A stretch of 28,655 nucleotides of DNA from a virus. Under the pieces are notes generated by a model. That model was not told the origin of the DNA. It worked only from the letters and a program-made list of their open reading frames with translations, and ran no database searches. Each line of letters starts with the position of its first letter. Position 1 is the first letter of the stretch. The DNA lies in the IMG/VR virus record IMGVR_UViG_3300027631_000100, positions 1 to 28,655 of that record; one strand, given 5' to 3'. The position numbers were made by a program, and so were the translations under genes. Of this stretch, positions 15,801 to 24,400 are shown one piece after another.

Positions 15801-16134
15801 TTGAAACGTTTAACCTTTGTTTTAATGAACCAAATAAAGATTTACCAGCGTCGTCAGTACTACCTTTAAATTTAATACTTTCTTTTTTCTCCGTAACACC
15901 ATCTTGTGTTGTTACTGCGGTGGTTTCTTCTTTTAATGAATCTAAGGTTAAGAAATCCGAAAATGGTGATGTTTTAAAATTCTTACTATCTCTTTGTGGG
16001 ATAATTTTATCCAACGCAAAGTTAGTATTAGTTAATTGACTACTACCATCGGTAATTTGTACACCAACTAAACTATCACTAAACGTTTGTAATCCATTTG
16101 CCGCTTGGCTTGGTACCTTTGTAAATTTTGCCAT
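12817..16134 (-). CDS. baseplate protein, P2 gpI-like core with PT linker and C-terminal beta domain
   Basis: 1105 aa. The N-terminal ~800 residues are the structural part. Residues ~421-467 ([20 protein letters not shown], then [20 protein letters not shown]) match the 'YRRLL...I...KGT...I...LR.LG' signature of phage tail protein I (P2 gpI), a baseplate wedge component. A TPT linker of about 200 residues (about 800-1005) follows, made of [22 protein letters not shown] and similar units. The last ~100 residues (CYTYT...VRYR...YSVC) form a Cys-containing beta domain also found at the C-terminus of the 2594-aa protein. Fusion of a linker and a display-type domain to a baseplate subunit is unusual. 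The ATG shares its A with the upstream stop (TAATG). Confidence 0.85.
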   Translation of the reverse strand: MAKFTKVPSQAANGLQTFSDSLVGVQITDGSSQLTNTNFALDKIIPQRDSKNFKTSPFSDFLTLDSLKEETTAVTTQDGVTEKKESIKFKGSTDDAGKSLFGSLKQRLNVSISRIVKKFPAALYVDGTIPVRISDYTAQNIIYDTLSKTTQFEIEKSSLYNPFDIVINEPQSLTINETSNNFRNFYSTYKKYVVDYSGATYDILTYSEPTSTTNIILKVSGNPFGVLTGTTDSFLIRPNNGITEEFFNNLDDLEELLLNRETNPKYEASFKVPRDSFDGGTTDIVTIEVNWPLALDGWNLQTVGLDFDDYISKLSDLADEIDDYKSNLVVRFLAAPQLFEFDTNDKKGETIFQLYGQSFDRVKKYIDNIANMRNVTYDAINNVPDLLLKNLSDNLGLDSHNLFEEQNIEDTLYTRQDSVYGGQSIGKNLIESEHEFYRRLLVNLSHIYKSKGTRNSIEFFLRFLGAPEPMIKINEYVYKVKSKLNDSVQTELYDLIQGTKTEFVITGYNGTGFTENTITGTTNLTRDEYPIDSDGLPRKITNLKDDIFFQKGSGWYDLTLSHRSSDVIDESTSSGTTINGVFQLTGRTKTIKTKPKDYTYGEDYFNYFRTLPGLESGFELEPKIDNLKISVSDDEYNSKLILNRKNIGVYLSSAQCIEYDIYRQSRNLEISIGGVTPQYTSGVTFEEFTKEILNGFISTSESKYNKSYFSLEQVYNEYVTNTNFVPYNDVDLNTFITKMSPNWMKIIEQFIPATTLWTGGNLTENNLFNRSKHTYLRPRYGTPNDYNTTEDRNSIDFQCYKLPPLTPTPTPTNTKTPTPTPTQTKTPTPTATPTNTPTASVTPTNTVTPTETPTQTPTNTVTPTETPTQTPTNTVTPTNTVTPTETPTQTPTNTVTPTNTITPTNTVTPTETVTPTATQTGTPVATQTSTPTGTPVSTQTSTPTGTPTGTPAASVMGTTTPTQTPTSTPAATQTSTPTNTPTNTPAASVMGTPTPTPTPTPTTEAFGQCYTYTLEIAYASDTNYGVRYRAVGTSVDSYSQFNGIASVQVSEGVYAYSVCTEIEPTLLDTSAWPVYQSIGTANGITRSGPNGNCIGNADCYSVPGN
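13120..13735 (-). repeat. low-complexity tandem-repeat DNA encoding the PT linker of the 1105-aa protein
   Basis: Imperfect GTTGGTGTA/TTTGTTGG units encode TPTNTVTPT-type repeats. The clearest part is an exact 60-bp tandem pair at 13441-13500 and 13501-13560, followed by a third copy at 13561-13602 that lacks 18 bp. Long ORFs in other frames here are by-products of the periodicity. Confidence 0.9.
13441..13602 (-). repeat. 60-bp exact tandem repeat (two full copies and a third shortened by 18 bp)
   Basis: 13441-13500 and 13501-13560 are identical over all 60 bases. 13561-13602 continues the pattern with an 18-base, in-frame gap. Each copy adds 20 residues of linker (the third 14), so copy-number change keeps the reading frame. 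Confidence 0.95.
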
Positions 16135-17057
16135 TATTCGGTAATGTTGTCAAAGTCTAAACTTTCATCAATGATTTCTCTCTCTTCTCTAACCTCATAC
16201 ATAGTTTCATTGAATTGGTCTTTAACTTCATACAAGTTAAATTGTTTGTATATTGCGTTATTGTTATTGTTGTCATAGATAGTGTAGATACCCGGAGTAA
16301 TCGCCTTAGTTTGATTACCGTATAGAGCGTGAGCCAATGTACTTGCATCATGTTCTACCATTTCTATTTCAAGTGTAGTTGGATTAAAAAATGTATTTGT
16401 TAGAATAATATTTTGTCCAGGTTGTCCAATAAATGGAACCACATTCGGTCTACTCGATGGTGATGACGAAGGTGTTATTGTTAAAAACACCAAATTTGAT
16501 GTTTGATCTGTATATTGATAACGTATTGCTTTATCTGTTGAATTAGATAAATTCGACACTATTGGTTGACAATAAAATGAGGATGTAACAACTCTATAAA
16601 AGTTTGGTATTTTTTGGAAACTATTTGTGTTAATATATTCAATTCTATAACCAACTAAACCTTGTGGTGTAAATCTATTTCTATATGCCGCAGGTACGTT
16701 ATTTAAATCGATAACTAAACCCCTAACAGATGGTAATGATGCTAAGACTCCACAATCTGTGATTGAGGTTCTAATTTGTTTTGGTCTAAGATGTAATGTG
16801 TAAACACCAAGTTCTGAGAATTTCTCAGCTGTTAACTTTAAATTGTACAAACCTCCCAAGATTTCATTTCCTTGAACATTAGAATCATCAACAGTATTTG
16901 CATTGTGGTATACTGGTGTTAAAACGTCCTCAGCATTCAATCTTGTCAAGGTAATTGGTGCCGTGGTTGTTCTACCAGAAGTATAATGATATAAAATCTC
17001 AACATCTTCTGGTGATACATCTGCGGGTCTTACTATACCATAACTTCCTACTGCCAT
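16134..17057 (-). CDS. tail/baseplate structural protein, unknown
   Basis: 307 aa, starting [20 protein letters not shown]. It has an N-terminal mixed region, then beta-rich stretches ([34 protein letters not shown]), a Ser/Pro spacer ([11 protein letters not shown]) and an acidic C-terminal helix ([20 protein letters not shown]). No signal peptide or membrane segment and no catalytic motif. It overlaps the gpI-like baseplate gene by one base (TAATG), so it is probably made in similar amounts and joins the same complex. A TATATTTATAA box is 10 bases before the ATG. I do not recognise the family. Confidence 0.75.
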   Translation of the reverse strand: MAVGSYGIVRPADVSPEDVEILYHYTSGRTTTAPITLTRLNAEDVLTPVYHNANTVDDSNVQGNEILGGLYNLKLTAEKFSELGVYTLHLRPKQIRTSITDCGVLASLPSVRGLVIDLNNVPAAYRNRFTPQGLVGYRIEYINTNSFQKIPNFYRVVTSSFYCQPIVSNLSNSTDKAIRYQYTDQTSNLVFLTITPSSSPSSRPNVVPFIGQPGQNIILTNTFFNPTTLEIEMVEHDASTLAHALYGNQTKAITPGIYTIYDNNNNNAIYKQFNLYEVKDQFNETMYEVREEREIIDESLDFDNITE

Positions 17058-17067
17058 ATCTTTTTAT

Positions 17068-17078
17068 TTATAAATATA
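17068..17078 (-). promoter_or_regulatory. TATATTTATAA box before the 307-aa structural gene
   Basis: The minus strand reads TATATTTATAA, running on into TATAAATA, 10 bases before the ATG. It matches both the TATATTTATAA box seen elsewhere here and the T4 late-promoter octamer. Confidence 0.4.
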
Positions 17079-17082
17079 ATTT

Positions 17083-17691
17083 TTATTGTTTTTTCACTTT
17101 AAAATACCCTCCACTATACACACTTAGTTCTCCCATATTGTCAACTTCACCTAATCTTAGGTTCACTTCCATCACACCTTGTTTACCTCTTTCAACAAAA
17201 ACATCAGAATAAACGGTTGGTTGTTCCACAAACCCTAAAAAATGTTCGTTTCTCGTCAATATACCATCAAATATCTCTTCTTTTGTAAATCCAGTGGTAT
17301 TACCTGTAATCATGGTATAACCGTCTGCGTAGTCTCTATATTGTAAAGTACCTGTTACGGTTGACCCAACGTGTGATAAAGTATATCCCGTCCAACCAAC
17401 TCCTTCTGAATTAGAACCTGATGTTAATGTTTGTGTAAATCCTGTTGAACCGTATTTTCTTAATTCGTCAATTCTACTTCCACCTACTCCCAAATATGTA
17501 AATGTTGTATTTCCCGTATATGGATAGGTGGGTGTTTGCCCCAAAACAGTGTTATCATGTTCATAATAACCTGAATCTCTAAAATCTAAAAAACTTTGTG
17601 TAACTGCAGATGCGGATGAAAATGTACCATCTTCCAAAAGGAATGATGGAATAACGAACGACATTGTTGCAAAACTACCAGAATTTGACAT
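17083..17691 (-). CDS. phage structural protein, unknown
   Basis: 202 aa, Gly/Ser/Thr/Tyr-rich beta protein without signal peptide or membrane helix. The C-terminal third is the most distinctive part: EIFDGILTRNEHFLGFVEQP, then VYSDVFVERGKQGVMEVNLR and LGEVDNMGELSVYSGGYFKV. That 'DVFVERG......LRLGEV..MG.L..Y..G.F.V' pattern resembles small structural proteins of Bacteroidetes phages that accompany the tail genes (from memory, not checked). It lies between two other small structural genes in the late block. A 40-base hairpin precedes its start. No function can be assigned beyond virion or assembly protein. Confidence 0.72.
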   Translation of the reverse strand: MSNSGSFATMSFVIPSFLLEDGTFSSASAVTQSFLDFRDSGYYEHDNTVLGQTPTYPYTGNTTFTYLGVGGSRIDELRKYGSTGFTQTLTSGSNSEGVGWTGYTLSHVGSTVTGTLQYRDYADGYTMITGNTTGFTKEEIFDGILTRNEHFLGFVEQPTVYSDVFVERGKQGVMEVNLRLGEVDNMGELSVYSGGYFKVKKQ

Positions 17692-17699
17692 AATTTAAA

Positions 17700-17739
17700 T
17701 TGTACACTAGTAAATATCTTTACTATGTATTTGGTACAA
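17700..17739 (-). promoter_or_regulatory. intergenic inverted repeat just upstream of the 202-aa gene
   Basis: TAGTAAA (17708-17714) pairs with TTTACTA (17719-17725) around TATC. The stem continues by ACA/TGT past one bulged C, and TTGTAC (17700-17705) faces GTACAA (17734-17739). The structure ends about nine bases before the ATG. No T-run follows on the minus strand, so it is more like an operator, RNA-processing site or translation-control hairpin than a terminator. Confidence 0.5.
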
Positions 17740-17775
17740 TATAAACAATTAATTACTTTTAATAAACCGTTAAGA

Positions 17776-18387
17776 TTAAAGTCCAGTAACCCAATAAAAA
17801 TTAAAATCTCTTGATAATCCATTTGGGTTATACGTCACTCTATATGTTGAGGTGTTAAGTGTTTGATCTAAGGTATAATTAGTTCTTGTTTCCCCAAATA
17901 ATTCTAAAGTTGTGCTCCCTACAATACGAGTTCCCAAAGTGCCAGCTAAAAAAGGTCCCGTACTGAGTCCACCTACTGTTGATACGTGTGTAAGTGTAAA
18001 ATCTGTCTCATTCATAAAAGGATAAACAATAGTATCCCCAAGTACTAATTCGTAAGCACCAGGTGAACCATCACGACCTCCACCTACATCAAAAGAATAA
18101 GGTTCCCCAGCAAATGTGGTACCTTCAACTGGACTTGGCCTATATGTTTGTAGAGCCAGCGTTGATACATCAACATCAGCTGAACTACCACATACACCTG
18201 TGCTTGTTGCTCTAATTGTAACATCACCCGGATTAATGGTTACATTATATCCACTAATTAATGTTGATCTGGAAATATTTGTTGCATACAGAGTAGTTGC
18301 TCCTAAATAATCAATAATTGCTATTGTGAAATTATTTGCAGCGGTTGCCAAATTTAATCCTGTCCCTGTTATTGTTGCTACTGCCAT
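17776..18387 (-). CDS. phage structural protein, unknown
   Basis: 203 aa, starting MAVATITGTGLNLATAANNF. It is composed of short beta strands rich in Thr, Gly and Ser (TISRSTLISGYNVTINPGDV-like segments) with a central Gly/Asp-rich loop (GGGRDGSPGAYELVLGD) and no hydrophobic helix. The start is marked by a TATTTATAA box three bases before the ATG. It stands between the giant fibre-like gene and the 202-aa gene, all in one direction. It may be a tail-associated or capsid-decoration protein. No family was recognised. Confidence 0.72.
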   Translation of the reverse strand: MAVATITGTGLNLATAANNFTIAIIDYLGATTLYATNISRSTLISGYNVTINPGDVTIRATSTGVCGSSADVDVSTLALQTYRPSPVEGTTFAGEPYSFDVGGGRDGSPGAYELVLGDTIVYPFMNETDFTLTHVSTVGGLSTGPFLAGTLGTRIVGSTTLELFGETRTNYTLDQTLNTSTYRVTYNPNGLSRDFNFYWVTGL

Positions 18388-18390
18388 ATT

Positions 18391-18399
18391 TTATAAATA
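18391..18399 (-). promoter_or_regulatory. TATTTATAA box three bases before the ATG at 18387
   Basis: Minus strand TATTTATAA-AAT-ATG, identical over 15 bases to the sequence before the gene at 11202-12785. Confidence 0.4.
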
Positions 18400-18428
18400 T
18401 TTGTTTATTTTTATTATTTCTTTAAAGC

Positions 18429-21400
18429 CTAACTTGGGTTTATTAGACAAAAACCATTTGTTGAACATTCTTCAGTACCTGGAATCCATATGTTAGGACA
18501 TGTTACTTCACTTCCGTATTGAACACAAACAGGTATAGCATATGAAGAACCTGTTTTAACACATATACCTGCAGTGTATGTACCGTCACCATTATCCATA
18601 CTTTCAAGATCTATTATTCTTACTGTTATAACATCAGTATTAATGTCTCTATATCTTACATACAAGTCACTTGGTACTGAGCTATACGTATATGTGTAAC
18701 AAATAGCGTTTGCTGTAACTGTTGCACATGGTACCTCAACTTGTCCAGCATTTGCTTGACATCCATTTGCATCGGTAACTTGTAACCAATAATAACCACA
18801 AGTTAATCCTGTAACAACTATAGCAGGTGCTGTATGTGGTACATCAGTATATGTTGCAATTAAATTATCAGTTGGGTAGTGGTTATATGGGGACGCCGTA
18901 TCTTTATATAATCGATATGTCTTAGACCATACACCTCCACTAGAAGAAATTGTTATTGATCCATCATTGTCCGCAACAGATGCTCCTACTACATTATACA
19001 TTGATGCCTCTTGTAGTGATGGTTGGGTGATTGTTACGGTGTAATCTTTCCAACATGTTTCAGCCGCATTATAAACTCTGAAGGTATAACTACCAGCAAG
19101 GAATTGATACATTATTGAATAATTCGTTCCAACATTATATCTTGTGGTATTTGAACCAGTGAAACTACTTCCAGAATTAAATCTAAAGAATGTACTTGTT
19201 GATGATTGTCCTGATGTTCCAATAGATGTAGATCCTCCATGACAACTTATAGTACCAACTGAAAGGTTTGCATTTGGTATTCCCGTATTTAGGTCAACAG
19301 AGTTTCCTGTTGATGGTGATTCGCAATCACTACTATCTCTAACTCTTATATAATAAGTTCCTCTTGCTAAATTAATAAACTGTGCACTTTCTTGGTACGT
19401 GTCACCATTATCAATACTATAGTTATATACACCTGATCCTCCGCCAGCATTTATTGTGATGCTACCATTTATACTATCCCAACATGTTGGATAACCCACA
19501 CTTGATACACTTGCAGTAATTGCTCCAGGTATTGTAATAGTACGTGAATATTCAGTTACGCATGGAGTGCTGTCTTTAACAAAAACACTATAAGTGCCAG
19601 TAGTTGTATACGAATATGTTTGTGGTGCATCTAACCAATCACCATTGGTTCCCTTTCTAACTTTATAACCAGTTCCAGAACCACCTGTTGGACTTGATAT
19701 AGTTATTGTACCCGAATTTCCAGGACATGTTGGATTAGATACACTAACCGTTGCAGTTACTTGTGAAGGTTCGGATACTACAACTCCATATGAAAACTCA
19801 CAATCATCTTTATCTCTAAGATAGATATAGTATGTTCCTCCTCTTAATCCACCCCAAACTAATGTGGTTCCCGGCCAATTAGTCCAATCACCTGAACCTA
19901 ATTTATATTTGTAAGTTCCTCCATTTCCACCACTTACTGAGTTTATCGTTATTGAACCGGCGTAAATACCATCACTATTTTGTTCATAACAAGTTAAGTT
20001 TGAAACGGTATAATTCATCGCAGGATGTGATTTAGATAATGTTACATTATTGGAGAATGCCGTACAATAATTACCATCAACAACTAATACTGAATATGTT
20101 CCAGTTGGTTTATTTGAGAATGTGCCGGTTGATTGTTGTTCACCATAACTAGATTCATTACTACTAATATAATATGTGTAACTTCCTGAACCTCCAGAGG
20201 CGGTTGCAACAACTGAACCTGTGTTACCTGTATAACATGTTGGGTGATTTCCTACCGCTAATGATACTGTTAATGCCGTTGGTTGGGTTACTACTACTGA
20301 ATACCAATCACTTTCACAATCAGATGCGTCCTTTACTTTATAGTAATAAGTTCCCGCCGTTTTACCGGTATATTCTCTACTTGTTGTGGTAGTTTGGTAA
20401 GTTCCTCCTGACATTGCATTAACATCACTAAGTTTAATTGTATATGGTCCTCCCTGTCCTCCACCCATAGAAGAAATTACAATTTTACCGCTCGAGTTGC
20501 CATTACAATCAACATTAGTAACTACAGTTGATGCTGATGGTTGGCTTCTGGCCAAATCAATTCCAAAAACAGATGAAACACAACTTGGTGTATTTCTATC
20601 TCTTATTTTTGCATAATAATATCCACTAGATAAACTATTAAATGTTGTTCCTGTTTGCCATGTTCTACTAGCATTAGCAGTATCAGTATTTAATGAAATT
20701 GAATAATCATATAAACCTGAACTACCAGACCCGGACAATATTATTTGTCCTGTTGTACCAGTCCAACATGTTGGTTTTGTTGTTGAGGCCGTTGTTACAC
20801 TAAGTTGTGTTGGTTGTGTTATTGTTGCCGATGTGTAACCAGTTTCACCAAAACTATCTTTTGCATAGATATTATAATCTCCAGCGGTTAAACTACCGAA
20901 TGTTGCGCTAGATTGATAATCCACATTATTTCTAGAGTACGTGTAATTTGCGGTACCACCAACAACATTACTTACAGTAATTGAACCGGTACTACCATGA
21001 CATGTTGCATTGGTTACTGATAATGTTGGTGTTATTGTTACATTGGTTATCGAAATGAATAATGTTCTTTCAAATGTTAAACTTGTACTATCTGTTACTC
21101 TTACATTAATTTGGTATGTATTTTTTGTTTCGTAATCAAAAACGGCAGCACTTTTTAATACACCTGACGCAATTGAGAAACTATTGTTATCTGGATAATT
21201 TACACTATCAACTAATGCAAATGTCATTGCACCACCTTCTTGGTCTGTTGCTGAGAATGTTCCGATTGTAGTTCCTGTTGGTACATTTTCAGATATTGAT
21301 GCGGAACTTAATGAAATGTTAGTAGGTGCTTCATTTACGTTTGTAACAGTAATTCCAGAAAATATTCCTTCGTAATATAATCCAGCTGCATCTGTTGTTC

Positions 21401-24400
21401 TTACTCTTATAGAATAAGAGTTTTTAGTTTCATAATCAAATACAATTGCATTTCTTAAATTAGCTCCACTAATACTAAATGATGAGTTATTAGTAGCACC
21501 TTCTCCAGCAGTTAAACTATAAGTAAACGTATCTCCACTATCAACATCTAATGTTGAGAATGTACCAATTGTTGTTCCTGTTGCAGTATTTTCAGCTTGT
21601 GATTGGTTACTTAATGTTAATCCATAAGGTGCTTCATTAACGTTAACAATATTAATTGTAAATTGTTTTTCAGTAAATTGTCCAATACTATCTGCACTTC
21701 TAACTCTAATTTTATATGAATTTTTTGATTCATAGTTTGGTATAAATGCATTTTTTAATAATGAACCCGATATTGTAAAACTACCATTGTTATCGTCTCC
21801 TGTACCCGCAACTAATGAGTAGGTATATGTGTCACCCGGATCAAGACTTGTTGAGCTAAATGTACCGATAGTTGTACCTGTTGCGGTATTTTCATTTATT
21901 GAATCATTACTTAACGAAATATCTGTCGGTGGATAGTTTGGAGTTGATGATGGAGTTGGTGTTGGTGTTGGTGTTAATACTTGAACCGATAATCCGAACT
22001 CACAAATTGTTGTTGGTGTTGGTGTTTGCGTTTGAGTAACGGTTGGTGTAACCGTTTTTGTAGGTGTTATGGTTGGTGTTACTGTATTTGTTGGTGTTAC
22101 ACTTGGCGTTAATGTTGGGGTTTGAGTTTGAGTAACGGTTGGTGTTGGTGTTGGTGTTAATATAATCACTGATAAACCAAATTCGCAGACAGTTGTTGGT
22201 GTTGGTGTTTGCGTTTGAGTAACGGTTGGTGTAACAGTTGTTGTTGGTGTCACTGTTGGAGTAACTGTACTTGTTGGTGTTAATGTTGGTGTAACTGTAC
22301 TTGTTGGTGTTAATGTTGGTGTAACCGTCATCGTTGGTGTAGGTGTAGGTGTAGGTACCGTATAACAATCTCCCGTTTCCAAAATTCTAATATTTGCAAC
22401 AGGAGAATAATTAACCTCATCTTGTGAACCTTTTAATGATTTATAAGCAATCGGTTGAGTTATTGTATATATACCTTCGGTAACATTTGAATATATTGTA
22501 TCAACTATACCTGTACTTATGTCAAATTCATCATATTGTACGTAACCAAATGAATCCACAATGTATGTTGTTCCACTATAATATTCACATGGATCCACAC
22601 CCGCACTTTGTGCAAATGAACCTTGTTCAAATGTTGTTTTATTAAATGGATTTGGTGAATCCCAACTTGTTATATCAACACTTGTTATTGTACCACCACT
22701 ATATGGAATGTTTAGTTGGACAAATTTAGTTGTTTCATTTGGTCCAATAGTTACATTTTTTGTTGCAAATAATACCGTACTTCCCGTGTAAATGTTTACT
22801 GTAAATGTAATTCCAACAAATGTTGGTGATGCGTTTCCATTAGAATCAAAAACATTAAAATTTAAACCATTATCATCATTATCTAAATCACAAACCTCGA
22901 CGGTATTAATAAAAAGCGTTTGTGGTTTATAGTATGTAAATACTACACTATCAAAAGGATAAACTTCCCTAAATGAAGATTCATTTGCTTCACTATATGT
23001 TGTTGCCGATAAGTTGTTATCATAAAGATAAAAACTTTCAGGATTTAATCTATTTTTTACTATACCTTTATTAATTGTATCTCCAGTATAAAATTGATTC
23101 GTATTCCAATTTGTTATAAGACCGTCAAAATCATTTGCAAACGATAATGATAAATCACTTGGGTTATATGAATCTATAAACCAAGCACTTGTATAATCAA
23201 AATCAACACCATTCAAATTATAAGTTCCACCATTCATTTGTGATGTTAAAGAAGTTGTTCCTGAAAAAATATCAGTAACAATACCATATTGAACTTTATA
23301 AAATACTAAATTATTCTTTTTATAATCTCTATAATATCCATTTAATGCCGATAATTTTCCGTCAACGTCATAATATAATTTTTTATTTATTGTGACACCT
23401 AAAGAATCTGAATTATCATACCAAAGTTCAAAATAATTTGGCACCATTTCTAATTTTAATTCATGTGTAAAATATGTTTCAATATTAATTATACCTGGTT
23501 TTCTTTCTGCCGATACTGTACTTGTACTTAATGAAGTCGTTAAACTATCAATATAAGCCTGTGCTTGATTATCCGCGTCTTGTTGTGATACCATTGACAC
23601 AATATACCCAGCAGGAAGTGAGTATGATATTGGTACAGGGTTATTTAATTCACCGATTATTGTTGAACTTTGTCCATCACCAATTAACGAAATTGCGTTA
23701 CTACTATATAGTGGTGGGTTAGTTGAGTATTTTTCAGGGAAACCAAAAATATAAGATAGAAAAAATAATCTATGTACGTCGGTAATATATTCTCTTTTTG
23801 TTACATCACTTAGAATATCAACTTCATTATACGTTTTAATTCCGTCAACATATTTGTATGATAATTTTCTAGTTGTTGGCGGCCCAAAAATTGGTCCAGC
23901 TGGTACATAATATATATACCCACCATCTGAATAGTACCCACCTATGTCTCCAGTTAAATTATCATATTTTTTAATAACGGAATCACTATTATTTAAGAAA
24001 GGTTTATTTGAAAATCTTCTTCTAAAATATTTTGGTCTTTGTACAAATAATTTTTGTTGTGGAATTATTAAATAAACAATTGCCACGAAAACTAAAAGAG
24101 GCCAAATAAATCTAACTAACGTTACTGCAATTTTATTCCACACTCCACTTAATCCATTTGAAATTAGAGCCGTTTTTGTGGCATCTGTAAAAAGACCTAA
24201 AGTATGAGTTTCAAAGTAATTAGCCACAAGACCTCCTCCACCAGCCCACAATTTGAACTTATTGTCTGGCATGTATTTTATCAAATCGGGAATACTACTT
24301 CCACCGACATACCCTCTTGTCATATAATTCACACAATGTTCAAATCCTGTGGCGGGTATATGTCTTTCATTTCCAAAATCATAAGTTGTAAATGTGTTAT

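Noticed and set aside
17586-17822. 78-aa minus-strand ORF across the gap and into two structural genes
   Set aside because: Out of frame with both good CDSs and covers the inverted repeat; no coding features.
18429-18431. Alternative genetic code (recoded TAG), as in some gut megaphages
   Set aside because: TAG ends the 2594-aa and resolvase genes at sensible points and no in-frame TAG interrupts a conserved domain.
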